From Actinomycetes bacterium (GTDB lineage: Bacteria; Actinomycetota; Acidimicrobiia; Acidimicrobiales; RAAP-2): a stretch of 64,000 nucleotides of DNA. The DNA is taken from the NCBI GenBank assembly GCA_021782915.1, contig JAJXUK010000002.1, forward strand, positions 39,417 through 103,416, read 5' to 3'. A program made the position numbers and the translations under genes. Every line of letters begins with the position of its first letter. Within the stretch, counting starts at the first letter, position 1. Positions 10,476 through 20,949 of this stretch are shown here, piece after piece. The notes under the pieces are model-generated. The model was not told where the DNA came from, did no database searches, and was given only the letters and a program-made list of their open reading frames with translations.

Positions 10476-12947
10476 ATGGCCCGCAAGTCGTCCGGAGCGG
10501 ACAGCAACGAGAGCGCGGAGCCCGTGCTCGGCTACATCGAGCCGATCGAGATCAACCTCGAGATGGAGCGCTCCTTCCTGGAGTACTCGATGTCAGTCAT
10601 CGTCAGTCGAGCCCTGCCCGATGTGCGCGACGGCTTGAAGCCCGTGCACCGGCGAATCCTGTACTCGATGTTCGACCAGGGACTGCGCCCCGACCGACCG
10701 CATACCAAGTGCGCGAAGGTGGTGGGCGAGGTGATGGGCACGTACCACCCCCACGGCGACTCGGCGATCTATGACGCCCTGGTGCGCATGGTGCAGGACT
10801 TCTCGATGCGCCATCCCCTCATCGACGGGCACGGCAACTTTGGCGGCACGGGTCCGAACGACGGGGCCGCCGCGATGCGCTACACGGAGTGCCGTCTGGA
10901 CTCTCTGGCCCTGGAGCTACTCGACTCCATTGACGAAGAGACCGTCGACTTCGAGCCGAACTACGACAACACGACCACGCAGCCCTCGGTGCTGCCCTCA
11001 CGCTTTCCGAACCTGCTGGTCAATGGGTCTCAGGGCATCGCGGTGGGCATGGCGACACGCATACCGCCGCACAACCTCGGCGAGGTGATCGACGCCACTC
11101 TGCACCTGCTGGGCAACCCCAGCGCGACCTCGGACGACTTGATGGGCTTCATCAAGGGTCCCGACTTTCCCACGGGCGCCCAGATCCTGGGTCGACAGGG
11201 CATTCTGGACGCCTATCGCACGGGACGCGGCTCGATCAAGACGCGCGCGGTCGCCGAGATTGACGAGCATCGTGGGGCCACCCGCATCGTGGTGACGGAG
11301 TTCCCCTACGAGGTCTCGGTGGAGTCCATCGAGGAGAAGATCGACGAGCTCGTCAAGTCTGGCGATCTCGACGGCGTGGCCGAGGTCCAGAACGACTCGG
11401 CGGGTCGCAAGCCCCGTCTGGTCATTCGCCTGAAGCGTGACGCCAACGCGAACGTGGTGCTGAACAAGCTCTACAAGAACACCTCTCTGCAGAGCACGTT
11501 CGCGGTCAACATGCTGGCCCTGGTGGACGGCGTGCCGCGCACGCTCAACCTGGCTCAGGTGCTGGGCCACTACATCGCCCATCAGGTCGAGGTCATCACG
11601 CGACGCAGCCAGTATCGCCTGGCCAAGGCCCAGGCGCGCGCACACATCGTCGAGGGCCTGCTCAAGGCCATCGACATGCTGGACGCGGTGATCACGGCGA
11701 TTCGGGCCTCGGAGGACCGCTCCAGCGCTCGCGCAGCGCTGATGAGCGCACCCTTCGAGTTCACCGAAGAGCAGGCGAATCACATCCTGGACATGACGCT
11801 CGGGCGCCTGACCCGACTCGGTCGCCGCGAGCTGGACGAGGAGATGGCCCGCCTCCGCGAAACCATTGCCGAGCTCGAGTCGATCTTGGGCTCGGAGCAG
11901 CGGCTGCGCGCGGTGATCGCTGAGGAGATCACCTCGGTGCGCGACAAGTTCGCCGATGCGCGTCGCACGAGCATCGTCAACGACCCCGGTGAGCTGGGCA
12001 CTGAGGACCTGATCGAGGACGTCGAGCTGGTCATCACGATGACGCGGGCTGGCTACATCAAGTCCGTGTCGTCGGACTCGTTTCGCGTCCAGGGTCGCGG
12101 TGGGCGCGGGGTGCAGGGGGCCAAGCTGCGCGACGAGGACTTCGTAGAGCAGATCGTGCACACCTCGGCGCACGCCTACCTGCTGCTCTTTTCGAACCAG
12201 GGCCGCGTGTTCCGCCTGCGGGGCCACGAGATCCCCCTGAAGGAGCGCACCGCCAAGGGCACCGCCGTCGTGAACCTGCTCAACCTGGCCCCGGGCGAGT
12301 CGATTCAGGCCATCGTGGCCACCCGGGACTTCCCCGAGGACAAGTTCTTGCTCTTCGCCACCCGCAACGGCACGGTCAAGAAGACCGCGTTCAGCGAGTA
12401 CGACAAGTCACGTCGTGAGGGCTGGATCGCCATCAACCTGCGCGAGCGTGACGAGGTCGTGCGAGTGGTGGCCACGAGCGGCACCGATGACGTCATGATC
12501 GTGACGCACCGGGGCATGGCCATCCGCTTCAACGAGGCCGAGGTGCGCGAGATGGGTCGTGACGCCACCGGCGTGCGCGGCATCAAGCTCAGGGACGACG
12601 ACCGAGTGATATCGCTCGACGTCATCAGCGATGACGTGGACCTCTTCCTGGTGACAGACGCCGGCTACGGCAAGCGCGTGAAGACTGAGCGCTTCAATCG
12701 CCAGGGCCGCGGGGGTCTCGGCGTTCGTGCCATCAAGCTGACTGCGGCCCGTGGCTTCGTCGCCGCGGCGATGATGGTGCGCTTCACCGACGAGGTGCTG
12801 CTGGTCTCCTCGGGCGGAGTTCTCATTCGCGTGCCCGTGCGCGAGGTGACGTCCCAGGGCCGTGACGCCACCGGCGTGCGCGTGATGAACCTCGACGAGG
12901 GTCACAGCATGGCCACGGCCGCCGTGGTCGCGAGCGAGGACGACTAG
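10476..12947 (+). CDS. gyrA: DNA gyrase subunit A
   Basis: SVIVSRALPDVRDGLKPVHRRILY, GTYHPHGDSAIYDALVRMVQDFSMRHPL. Confidence 0.98.
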   Translation: MARKSSGADSNESAEPVLGYIEPIEINLEMERSFLEYSMSVIVSRALPDVRDGLKPVHRRILYSMFDQGLRPDRPHTKCAKVVGEVMGTYHPHGDSAIYDALVRMVQDFSMRHPLIDGHGNFGGTGPNDGAAAMRYTECRLDSLALELLDSIDEETVDFEPNYDNTTTQPSVLPSRFPNLLVNGSQGIAVGMATRIPPHNLGEVIDATLHLLGNPSATSDDLMGFIKGPDFPTGAQILGRQGILDAYRTGRGSIKTRAVAEIDEHRGATRIVVTEFPYEVSVESIEEKIDELVKSGDLDGVAEVQNDSAGRKPRLVIRLKRDANANVVLNKLYKNTSLQSTFAVNMLALVDGVPRTLNLAQVLGHYIAHQVEVITRRSQYRLAKAQARAHIVEGLLKAIDMLDAVITAIRASEDRSSARAALMSAPFEFTEEQANHILDMTLGRLTRLGRRELDEEMARLRETIAELESILGSEQRLRAVIAEEITSVRDKFADARRTSIVNDPGELGTEDLIEDVELVITMTRAGYIKSVSSDSFRVQGRGGRGVQGAKLRDEDFVEQIVHTSAHAYLLLFSNQGRVFRLRGHEIPLKERTAKGTAVVNLLNLAPGESIQAIVATRDFPEDKFLLFATRNGTVKKTAFSEYDKSRREGWIAINLRERDEVVRVVATSGTDDVMIVTHRGMAIRFNEAEVREMGRDATGVRGIKLRDDDRVISLDVISDDVDLFLVTDAGYGKRVKTERFNRQGRGGLGVRAIKLTAARGFVAAAMMVRFTDEVLLVSSGGVLIRVPVREVTSQGRDATGVRVMNLDEGHSMATAAVVASEDD

Positions 12948-13591
12948 TCGCCGCGGTGATCCCAGGCCCGCTCGAGTGCAGCGAGGTACGCCTCGACCCC
13001 CTGAGCGCCACTGACGAGGAAGGCGTTGTCTAGCACGAGGGCCGGCACGCCCCGCAGCCCGAGGCGCGCGGCGAGAGCCTCGTCGTCACGCACCTCATCG
13101 GCGAAGTCGGCACCGTCGAGCGTGCGGGCTGCGCCCTGGACACCGAGATCCTCGGCGATCGCGAGGAGGGTCGCGCGTTCTCCGACGCATCGGGCCTGCT
13201 CGAAGTGAGCGGCGTAGAGGGCGTCCAGCACGTCGGGTCCGCGACCCTGCGTCTCGGCGAGCTTGACGAGACGGTGGGCGTCGAAGGTGTTGCCCGGCTG
13301 GGCGCTCGCCAGCGACCAGCTCATGCCGTGCTCGGCCGCCTGGGCCTCGAGCCGCGCGTGCATGGAGGTGATCTGCTCGTGGCTGGTGGAGTACTTCTCG
13401 GCCAGCATCTCGACGACGGGCGTCTCGAACACGCGCGGCGCGCTCGGATCCAGTTCGAAGGCGTGGTGGCGCACGCGCACCTGCTCGGCGTGCGCGAAGC
13501 GGCCTAGCGCGGTCTCGAGCTGACGGCGACCGAGGCAGCAGAACGGGCAGACGACGTCGGCCCATAGATCCAGGCTCAGGGTGTCGTCCAC
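12944..13591 (-). CDS. DsbA family oxidoreductase (FrnE-like)
   Basis: LDLWADVVCPFCCLGRRQLETAL...LGLRGVPALVLDNAFLVSGAQGVEAYLAAL; GTG start inferred at 13591. Confidence 0.85.
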   Translation of the reverse strand: MDDTLSLDLWADVVCPFCCLGRRQLETALGRFAHAEQVRVRHHAFELDPSAPRVFETPVVEMLAEKYSTSHEQITSMHARLEAQAAEHGMSWSLASAQPGNTFDAHRLVKLAETQGRGPDVLDALYAAHFEQARCVGERATLLAIAEDLGVQGAARTLDGADFADEVRDDEALAARLGLRGVPALVLDNAFLVSGAQGVEAYLAALERAWDHRGD

Positions 13592-13634
13592 GTCGAATCC
13601 TTCCGCGCGAGCTCTCGACGGGCAGAATAGCGGG

Positions 13635-14930
13635 ATGACGACACGGATCATGAGCGCCGACGAGGCGGTCTCGCTGATTCGCCCGCGCGACAGCGTCGGA
13701 TTCGGATTGGTCACCGCGACGCCGATGAACCTGCTCGCGGCGATGTCGCGGCGCGTGGACTGGGAGGACCTCACCCTCTGCGGGGGTCTCTCCCTCGGGC
13801 GTCACGACGTCTTCGTGCACCCCAACGTGCACTACCGCTGCCAGTTCCTCGGTGGGGCGGATCGGGCCTACAAGGCCGCGGGCGCCGACGTGCAGTACGT
13901 GCCGTCGTTCTTCCGCCACTACGGGGTGATGATGCAGCGCCTCGGCATCCGGGTCATGCTCATGGCTGGATCGATGCCCGACGAGAACGGCGACATCTCG
14001 GTCTCGCTGTACAACGGTGCCACGCTCGAGGAGTGCCGGCGCGCCGGGCGGGACCCCGAGCGACTGCTCTTGGTCGAGGTGTCGCCGCACTACCCGCGCA
14101 CACGGGCCCTGGCCGGGCACGCCAACACCGTCAACGTCGCCGACGTCGATGCGCTGGTCATCACTGACCAGCAGCCGATCCTCTTTCCGAACGAGCCGGG
14201 CACCCCCGAGGACGCGGCCATCGCGTCCTACGCCGCCGCGTTCATCTCGGACGGGGCCACCCTGCAGACGGGCATCGGCGCCGTGCCGAACCTAGTGGCG
14301 CACGCTCTCGTGGAGGGCGCCGGCGGCGACTACGGCGTGCACTCCGAGATGTTCACCGACGGACTCTGCCAGCTCATCAAGGCGGGCAAGGTGACGAACA
14401 CGAAGAAGACGATCAATCCGGGCGTGTGCGTGATCACGTTCGCGGCGGGCTCGCGGGAGACCTACGACTTCATCCACGAGAATCCGATCGTCGCGATGGC
14501 CCCGGTGACCTACACCAACGACCCCGCGGTGATCGCCCAGAACCATCGCATGGTCTCCATCAACTCGGCCCTCGAGGTCGACCTGCTCGGGCAGATCGGG
14601 GCTGACTCGATCGGCTCTCGACAGTTCTCCGGCGTCGGGGGACACCAGGACTTCGTCGAGGGCACCTCGCTGAGCGTCGATCACGTCTCGCTCATCTGCC
14701 TGCAGTCGACAACGACGGTCGAGGGCCGACGGGTGAGTCGCATCACCGGCGCGATGAGCCCCTTCGGCTCGGTCACCTCGCCGCGCCAGCTGGCTGGCGT
14801 GATCGTGACCGAGCACGGCGCGGCCGATCTGCGGGGTCGCACCGTGCGCGAGCGGGCCCTGGCTCTGGCCGACATCGCGCACCCGGAGTTTCGCGACGAG
14901 CTGAGGGAGATCGCGCGCACCCTAGGCTGA
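13635..14930 (+). CDS. Acetyl-CoA hydrolase/transferase (CoA-transferase) family protein
   Basis: ISDGATLQTGIGAVPNLVAHAL...GVHSEMFTDGLCQLIKAG...SINSALEVDLLGQIGADSIGSRQFSGVGGHQDFVEG. Confidence 0.88.
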   Translation: MTTRIMSADEAVSLIRPRDSVGFGLVTATPMNLLAAMSRRVDWEDLTLCGGLSLGRHDVFVHPNVHYRCQFLGGADRAYKAAGADVQYVPSFFRHYGVMMQRLGIRVMLMAGSMPDENGDISVSLYNGATLEECRRAGRDPERLLLVEVSPHYPRTRALAGHANTVNVADVDALVITDQQPILFPNEPGTPEDAAIASYAAAFISDGATLQTGIGAVPNLVAHALVEGAGGDYGVHSEMFTDGLCQLIKAGKVTNTKKTINPGVCVITFAAGSRETYDFIHENPIVAMAPVTYTNDPAVIAQNHRMVSINSALEVDLLGQIGADSIGSRQFSGVGGHQDFVEGTSLSVDHVSLICLQSTTTVEGRRVSRITGAMSPFGSVTSPRQLAGVIVTEHGAADLRGRTVRERALALADIAHPEFRDELREIARTLG

Positions 14931-14934
14931 ACCG

Positions 14935-16533
14935 GTGCTAATCGTCCGCGACCTGGGAATCGAGATCGGGGCCCGCCAGCTGCTGGCCCCGGTCTCCTTC
15001 TCGGTCGGTGACGGTGAGAAGGTCGGTCTGGTGGGGCGCAACGGCGCGGGCAAGTCCACCCTGCTGGCGGTGCTGCTGGGCGCGCGCGCGGATCACCTGC
15101 GCATCAGCGGCACCGTGCAGATCCAGGGCTCGCTGGCCCACCTGCCCCAGGAGCCGGTCCCGCGGGGCCTCGGCGTCGAGGCGATTGGTCTGTCCCACGT
15201 GCTCTCGGCGCGAGGTCTGGACGCACTGGACGCGCAGATGCAGCAGGCGCGACACGACCTGGCCGCCAGTGCCACCGAGGAGACGATTGAGCGGTTCACC
15301 ACTCTGGAGGCGGAGTTCCGCGAGCGCGGGGGCTACGAGGCCGAGAGCGAGGTGTCGCGCCTGGCCGCCGGACTCGGGCTGGCCGAGGATCTCCTGCTGG
15401 AGGACATCGACTCGCTCTCGGGCGGTCAGCGGCGCCGTGTGGACCTGATGCGTGTGCTGTACGAGCGCCCCGACATCATGGTGCTGGACGAGCCCACTAA
15501 CCACCTGGACCGCGCGGCCAAGGGGTGGCTCTTCGACGAGCTCGACCGGTTCGAGGGCACGGTCCTGGTGATCAGTCACGACCTGCCCCTGCTGGACAAG
15601 GCCATCGATCGGGTGCTCTCGCTGCGCGAGGGCCAGCTGCGCGAGTACCGCGGCAACTACTCGAAGTTCCTCGCTCAAGAGGCCGCCCAGATCGAGAGCG
15701 AGGAGAAGCTCGCCAGGGCCCAGGACGCCCAGATCCATCGACTCAAGACCCTCGCCGACTCGATGCGCGGGCAGACCGAGAAGCGCGCGCGTCTGGCCAA
15801 GGTGCTCGATCGCAAGGTCGAGCGACTGCGCGATGACCGCGTCGAGGTGACCAAGCGTGAGCGCACGGTCAGATTCGCGCTGCCGGTTCCCCCGCGCAGC
15901 GGCGACGTGGCCATGACGGTCGAGCACGTTGGCGTCGCCTACGGTGCGCACCGGGTCCTGCGCGACGTCGGCTTCATCTCTCGACGCGAGGACCGCATCG
16001 TGATCGTCGGACGCAACGGCGCCGGCAAGACCTCGCTGCTGCGCTGTCTGGCCGGCGTGCAGCTGGCCCAGGCCGGCGCGGTGCACTTCGGGGCCAATGT
16101 CGTCGTGGGCTACTTCGCCCAGGAGCACGAGCAGCTCGACTTCGACAAGAGCGTGCTCTCGCACCTGGACGGGGCCACCGTGAAGGGGGACCTCGAGCGG
16201 CGCAAGCTGCTCGGGGCCTTCGGGCTGAAGGGCTCGGCCGTCCACCAACTGCCGGGCACGTTGTCGGGTGGCGAGCGGGCCAAGCTGGCCCTGGCGATCC
16301 TGGCCGCCTCGAACGCCAACCTGCTGCTGCTGGACGAGCCCACCAACAACCTCGACCCGGCCAGCGTCGAGGCCCTCGGGACCATGATGCGCTCCTGGCG
16401 CGGCACGATCGTCGCCGTGAGCCACGAGCGCGGCTTCGTCGAGGCCCTCGAGCCGACGCACGCCGTGCTGTTGCCCGAGGAGTTCTTCGACCTCTGGCGC
16501 GAGGACTACATGGACCTCATCGAGCGGCGATAG
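14935..16533 (+). CDS. ABC-F family ATP-binding cassette protein
   Basis: Two Walker A motifs (GRNGAGKST, GRNGAGKTS), two LSGG-type signatures, no transmembrane region. Confidence 0.92.
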   Translation: MLIVRDLGIEIGARQLLAPVSFSVGDGEKVGLVGRNGAGKSTLLAVLLGARADHLRISGTVQIQGSLAHLPQEPVPRGLGVEAIGLSHVLSARGLDALDAQMQQARHDLAASATEETIERFTTLEAEFRERGGYEAESEVSRLAAGLGLAEDLLLEDIDSLSGGQRRRVDLMRVLYERPDIMVLDEPTNHLDRAAKGWLFDELDRFEGTVLVISHDLPLLDKAIDRVLSLREGQLREYRGNYSKFLAQEAAQIESEEKLARAQDAQIHRLKTLADSMRGQTEKRARLAKVLDRKVERLRDDRVEVTKRERTVRFALPVPPRSGDVAMTVEHVGVAYGAHRVLRDVGFISRREDRIVIVGRNGAGKTSLLRCLAGVQLAQAGAVHFGANVVVGYFAQEHEQLDFDKSVLSHLDGATVKGDLERRKLLGAFGLKGSAVHQLPGTLSGGERAKLALAILAASNANLLLLDEPTNNLDPASVEALGTMMRSWRGTIVAVSHERGFVEALEPTHAVLLPEEFFDLWREDYMDLIERR

Positions 16534-16584
16534 GTATTCGGGCCCCAGGGAGCAGTCGCGCGGCGAACCTAGAGTGAGCCGGAG

Positions 16585-18312
16585 ATGCTGGTGCGCCTTC
16601 TCCGTCCGTACCTGCGCCCTCGCGCGGGCCCGATCAGCCTCGTCGTCACGCTCCTCCTGGCCCAGACGTTGGGCAACCTCTACCTTCCCAACTTGAACGC
16701 TGATCTCATCAATCGGGGCGTGGTGGTCGGGAACCTGCACTACATCTGGGTGACGGGCGCGTGGATGCTGCTGATCACCCTGGCGATCAGCGTGGTGGCC
16801 ATGACGGGGGTGTACTGGGCGTCGCGCATATCCATGGGGGTGGGAGCGGACCTGCGCGCCAGCGTGTTCCGTGCGGTGCAGGAGTTCTCCCTGCGCGACA
16901 TGAACGAGTTCGGCACGCCGTCGCTGATCACGCGCAACACCAACGACGTCCAGCAGATCCAGATCTTCCTGCAGGTCGCCTTGACGATGATGGTCATCGC
17001 GCCCATCATGATGATCGGGGGGATGGTCTTCGCGATCCGCGAGGGCGCGCGTCTGCTGCCCCTGCTCGCGGTGGCGGTGCCGCTGATGATCGGCTTCCTG
17101 GGCCTGATGATGATGCGTGTCGTGCCGCGCTTTCGCACGATGCAGGTGAAGATCGACCGACTCACTCAGGTGCTGCGAGAGCAGATCACCGGGGTGCGGG
17201 TGATACGCGCCTTCGTACGCGTACCCCACGAGGCCCACCGTTTCGACCAGGCCAACGCCGACCTGACCGCAACGACGCTCTCGGTGAACCGGCTCTTCGC
17301 TCTCATGATGCCCGTGATGATGGCGATCCTCAACCTGTCCAGCGTCGCGGTCTTGTGGTTCGGTGGGCGCTACGCGGCAGCGGGATCCATGTCCATCGGC
17401 AACCTGACGGCGTTTCTCTCCTACATCCTGCAGATCCTGATCTCGGTCATGATGGCCACGATGCTGGCGATCCTGGTGCCGCGGGCCATGGCCAGCGCCG
17501 AGCGCATCGAGCAGGTGCTGCGCACCCAGCCCACGGTGATCGATCCGCCGGCGCCGCGGCGACCGGGCCGACGCGACGGGAGCGTCGAGCTCGAGGACGT
17601 GTCCTTCGCCTACCCCGGCAGCGAGCGGGCCGTGCTCGCCGGGCTCAGCTTCCGCCTCGAGCCGGGGCGCACCAGCGCCGTCATCGGGGGCACGGGCTCG
17701 GGCAAGTCCACACTGCTGAGCCTGATCCCGCGGTTTCTCGACGCCAGCCAGGGGGTGGTGCGCGTGAATGGCCTCGACGTGCGCGAGCAGGCGCGCGAGG
17801 AGCTGTGGTCCTCGATTGGTCTCGTGCCCCAGGCCGCGTACCTGTTCCGGGGCACCGTGGCGAGCAACCTGCGCGTCGCGGATCCCGAGGCCAGCGAGGA
17901 GGAGCTGTGGCGAGCCCTGGAGGTCGCCCAGGCCTCTGACTTCGTCCGCTCCATGCCGGGGGGCCTCGACGCGCCGATCGACCAGGGTGGCACGAACGTC
18001 TCCGGGGGTCAGCGCCAGCGCCTGGCGATCGCGCGCGCCCTCGTCAAGCGCCCCGTCCTCTACCTCTTCGACGACTGCTTCTCCGCCCTGGACGCGGAGA
18101 CCGACGCCCGCCTGCGCCGCGCGCTCGCCGAGGCCACGGCGCCGTCCACGGTGCTGATCATCTCCCAGCGCGTCTCGACGATCATGCACGCCGAGCAGAT
18201 CGTCGTGCTCGACGAGGGCAGCGTCGTGGGCGTGGGTACGCACGACGAGCTCGTGGCCTCGTGCGCGCCCTATCGCGAGATCGTCGTCTCCCAGCTCGGG
18301 CGCGCCGCGTGA
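16585..18312 (+). CDS. ABC exporter, permease/ATP-binding protein
   Basis: Membrane domain plus GGTGSGKSTLL, VSGGQRQRLAIARAL. Confidence 0.93.
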   Translation: MLVRLLRPYLRPRAGPISLVVTLLLAQTLGNLYLPNLNADLINRGVVVGNLHYIWVTGAWMLLITLAISVVAMTGVYWASRISMGVGADLRASVFRAVQEFSLRDMNEFGTPSLITRNTNDVQQIQIFLQVALTMMVIAPIMMIGGMVFAIREGARLLPLLAVAVPLMIGFLGLMMMRVVPRFRTMQVKIDRLTQVLREQITGVRVIRAFVRVPHEAHRFDQANADLTATTLSVNRLFALMMPVMMAILNLSSVAVLWFGGRYAAAGSMSIGNLTAFLSYILQILISVMMATMLAILVPRAMASAERIEQVLRTQPTVIDPPAPRRPGRRDGSVELEDVSFAYPGSERAVLAGLSFRLEPGRTSAVIGGTGSGKSTLLSLIPRFLDASQGVVRVNGLDVREQAREELWSSIGLVPQAAYLFRGTVASNLRVADPEASEEELWRALEVAQASDFVRSMPGGLDAPIDQGGTNVSGGQRQRLAIARALVKRPVLYLFDDCFSALDAETDARLRRALAEATAPSTVLIISQRVSTIMHAEQIVVLDEGSVVGVGTHDELVASCAPYREIVVSQLGRAA

Positions 18313-20249
18313 GCTTCGGGGCCGGACCGGGTGGCGCCTGGCGCGCGGGCATGGGCGCCAGTGCTGCTCCGCCCGCGCCGGGGGTGAACCTTCGCGCGAC
18401 GCTGGGTCGGCTGATCGAGCGCCTGCGTGCGGAGCGCGTGGCGATGCTCAGCGCCCTGATCCTGGGTGTGGCGGCGGTGGCGGCCAACGTGAGCGGTCCG
18501 TGGATCTTGGGCCGGGCGACCAACGTGCTCTTCAACGGCATCGTGAGCGCTCGGCTCCCCAGCGGCCTGAGCAAGGCCCAGGCCCTGGCCCAGCTGCGCG
18601 CGCACGGTCAGGATCAGATCGCCCGGATGATCTCGACGATGAGCCTCACCCCGGGTGTCGGCGTGAACCTGACGAGACTGGGTCTGATCCTGGGCGTGGC
18701 GGCACTGGCGTACGTCGTCGGCTCGGCCCTCACCTACGGCCAGGGCTACCTCATGGCGGGCGTCGCCCAGCGCTCGATGTATCGACTGCGTCGTGACGTG
18801 GAGGACAAGCTCGCGCGTCTGCCGCTGCGTTACTTCGACTCGCATCCTCACGGTGACGTGCTGAGTCGGGTCACCAACGACATCGACAACCTGACGACCA
18901 CCCTGCAGCAGGGCTTGAGTCAGCTGCTCACCTCGGTGCTCACCCTGATCGGCGTGTTGGGAATGATGGTGTGGATATCACCGTTGCTGGCCGTCATCGC
19001 GGTCATCACGATACCCATCGCGATTCTCCTGAGCCTGCTGGTGGCTCGACGCAGCCAAGTTCACTTCACCACTCAGTGGCGCGAGACGGGCGAGCTGAAC
19101 TCGATGGTCGAGGAGTCGCACACGGGCCACGCCCTGTTACAGGTCTTCGGACGCCGCGCGGCGGCCTCACACGAGTTCGACGGGGTGAATGAGCGCCTCT
19201 ACCACGCCAGCTTCCGGGCCCAGTTCCTCTCGGGCATCATCCAGCCGACGATGCAGTTCGTCTCGAACCTCAACTACGTGGCCATCGCCGTGATCGGGGG
19301 ATATCGCGTGGCCTCGGGGCTCCTCTCCCTGGGTGACGTGACGGCGTTCATCCAGTACACCCGCCAGTTCACGATGCCCATCACTCAGATCGCCGGGCAG
19401 ATGAACATGCTTCAGTCCGGGCTGGCCTCGGCCGAGCGCGTCTTCGAGTTCCTCGATGCGTCCGAGGAGTCCCTCGAGCGCGAGTCGGCCTTCGGCGTGC
19501 CGGGACGTGGCGCGGTCTCGCTGGAGCACGTGGACTTCCGCTACGACCCGGCCGTGGCGCTGATCCAGGACTTCACGTTGGACGTCGCGCCGGGCCAGAC
19601 GGTTGCGATCGTGGGTCCGACGGGGGCGGGCAAGACGACGATGGTCAATCTGCTCGTGCGCTTCTACGAGATCGATGCGGGGCACATCCTGCTCGACGGG
19701 GTCGACTACCGAGACCTCACGCGTGACGAGGTGCGCCAGCACTTCGCGATGGTCCTGCAGGACACGTGGCTGTTCTCGGGCACGGTCCGCGAGAACATCG
19801 GCTACGGCCGTCCCGGCGCCAGTGAGGACGAGATCGTCGCCGCGGCCAGCGCGGCCCACGTGGACGCCTTCGTGCGCACGATGCCCCACGGCTACGACAC
19901 GGTGCTCGGAGACGACACGGCCACCGTCTCGGCGGGTCAGCGACAGCTCCTGACGATTGCGCGCGCCTTCCTGGCCGACCCGGACATCCTGATCCTGGAC
20001 GAGGCGACGAGCAGCGTGGACACGCGCACCGAGGTACTGATCCAGCGCGCGATGGGCGACCTGCGCCGTGGGCGGACCAGCTTCGTGATCGCGCACCGGC
20101 TCTCGACCATCCGCGACGCCGACGTCATCCTGGTGATGGAGCATGGCCGGGTGGTCGAGCAGGGGGACCACGAGGCCCTGCTGGCGGCCGGGGGCGCCTA
20201 CCAGCGCCTCTACGCCAGTCAGTTCGCTGCGGCCGACCCGGCCGCCTGA
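18309..20249 (+). CDS. ABC exporter, permease/ATP-binding protein (probable heterodimer partner)
   Basis: Membrane domain plus GPTGAGKTTMVNLLVRFYEIDAGHILLDG, VSAGQRQLLTIARAFL, DEATSSVDTRTE; overlaps the preceding stop by GTGA. Confidence 0.93.
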   Translation: MSFGAGPGGAWRAGMGASAAPPAPGVNLRATLGRLIERLRAERVAMLSALILGVAAVAANVSGPWILGRATNVLFNGIVSARLPSGLSKAQALAQLRAHGQDQIARMISTMSLTPGVGVNLTRLGLILGVAALAYVVGSALTYGQGYLMAGVAQRSMYRLRRDVEDKLARLPLRYFDSHPHGDVLSRVTNDIDNLTTTLQQGLSQLLTSVLTLIGVLGMMVWISPLLAVIAVITIPIAILLSLLVARRSQVHFTTQWRETGELNSMVEESHTGHALLQVFGRRAAASHEFDGVNERLYHASFRAQFLSGIIQPTMQFVSNLNYVAIAVIGGYRVASGLLSLGDVTAFIQYTRQFTMPITQIAGQMNMLQSGLASAERVFEFLDASEESLERESAFGVPGRGAVSLEHVDFRYDPAVALIQDFTLDVAPGQTVAIVGPTGAGKTTMVNLLVRFYEIDAGHILLDGVDYRDLTRDEVRQHFAMVLQDTWLFSGTVRENIGYGRPGASEDEIVAAASAAHVDAFVRTMPHGYDTVLGDDTATVSAGQRQLLTIARAFLADPDILILDEATSSVDTRTEVLIQRAMGDLRRGRTSFVIAHRLSTIRDADVILVMEHGRVVEQGDHEALLAAGGAYQRLYASQFAAADPAA

Positions 20250-20390
20250 GGCGGCGTCGCATAGGAAGCGCCAATAGCCATTCCCATTATTTTCAATTGG
20301 ACTTCTAGACCTTGCCTCGGTACCGTCGGACTGGAAGGGCTCACGGCCCCACGGTGGGGTCGAGGACCCTTCTGAGCGGAGGTTGGTTTC

Positions 20391-20837
20391 ATGTCAGACA
20401 CCAAGATGCTCAAATCGCGTGAGCCGATCAACGTGCCCTCGTTGTTCCCGTGGATGTCGCGCCAGTGGTTCGACGACTTCTTCCACGACGGGTTCTGGCG
20501 ACCCATGTTCGCCATCGAGGAGTTCCGTGACGGCGACGAGTTGGTGGTGCGAGCTGAGCTGCCTGGCGTCGACCCGGACAAGGACGTCGAGCTTGAGGTC
20601 ATTGACGACATGCTCGTCATCTCGGCCGAGAAGTCCGAGTCGCGTGAGCACGAAGGCGCCGACGTGCACCGCAGCGAGTTCCGCTACGGATCCCTGACGC
20701 GCAACGTGCCGATCCCGCGCGGCGTGAAGGAGTCCGACATCAGGGCCACGTACAGGGACGGGGTGCTGGAGATCCGTATGCCAGTACCCGCGTCGTCCAG
20801 TGGCGCGAGCCACCGAGTCGCCATCAAGCGCTCGTAG
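20391..20837 (+). CDS. Hsp20/alpha-crystallin family small heat shock protein
   Basis: ELVVRAELPGVDPDKDVELEVIDDMLVISAEK...GSLTRNVPIPRGVKESDIRATYRDGVLEIRMP. Confidence 0.92.
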   Translation: MSDTKMLKSREPINVPSLFPWMSRQWFDDFFHDGFWRPMFAIEEFRDGDELVVRAELPGVDPDKDVELEVIDDMLVISAEKSESREHEGADVHRSEFRYGSLTRNVPIPRGVKESDIRATYRDGVLEIRMPVPASSSGASHRVAIKRS

Positions 20838-20851
20838 AGCCTCCCAGGCGG

Positions 20852-20880
20852 CGGCCGGCGATCCGATGGGTCGCCGGCCG
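20852..20880. terminator. Hairpin downstream of hsp20 (10-bp perfect stem)
   Basis: cggccggcga-tccgatggg-tcgccggccg, 15 bp after the stop; no strong T tract. Confidence 0.45.
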
Positions 20881-20949
20881 TTGCCGTTCTACGCGGCACA
20901 GGACGTTCAGCCCTGGGCGCGCGAGGCCGTCGCGCCGTAGCGTGAGAGC

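Noticed and set aside
10998-12227. 409-aa minus-strand ORF inside gyrA
   Set aside because: Antisense shadow of gyrA with no recognisable motifs.
14938-18243. 1101-aa minus-strand ORF
   Set aside because: Shadow frame opposite two clear ABC genes; His/Arg/Gln/Asp-rich composition typical of antisense frames in high-GC DNA, no domain motifs.
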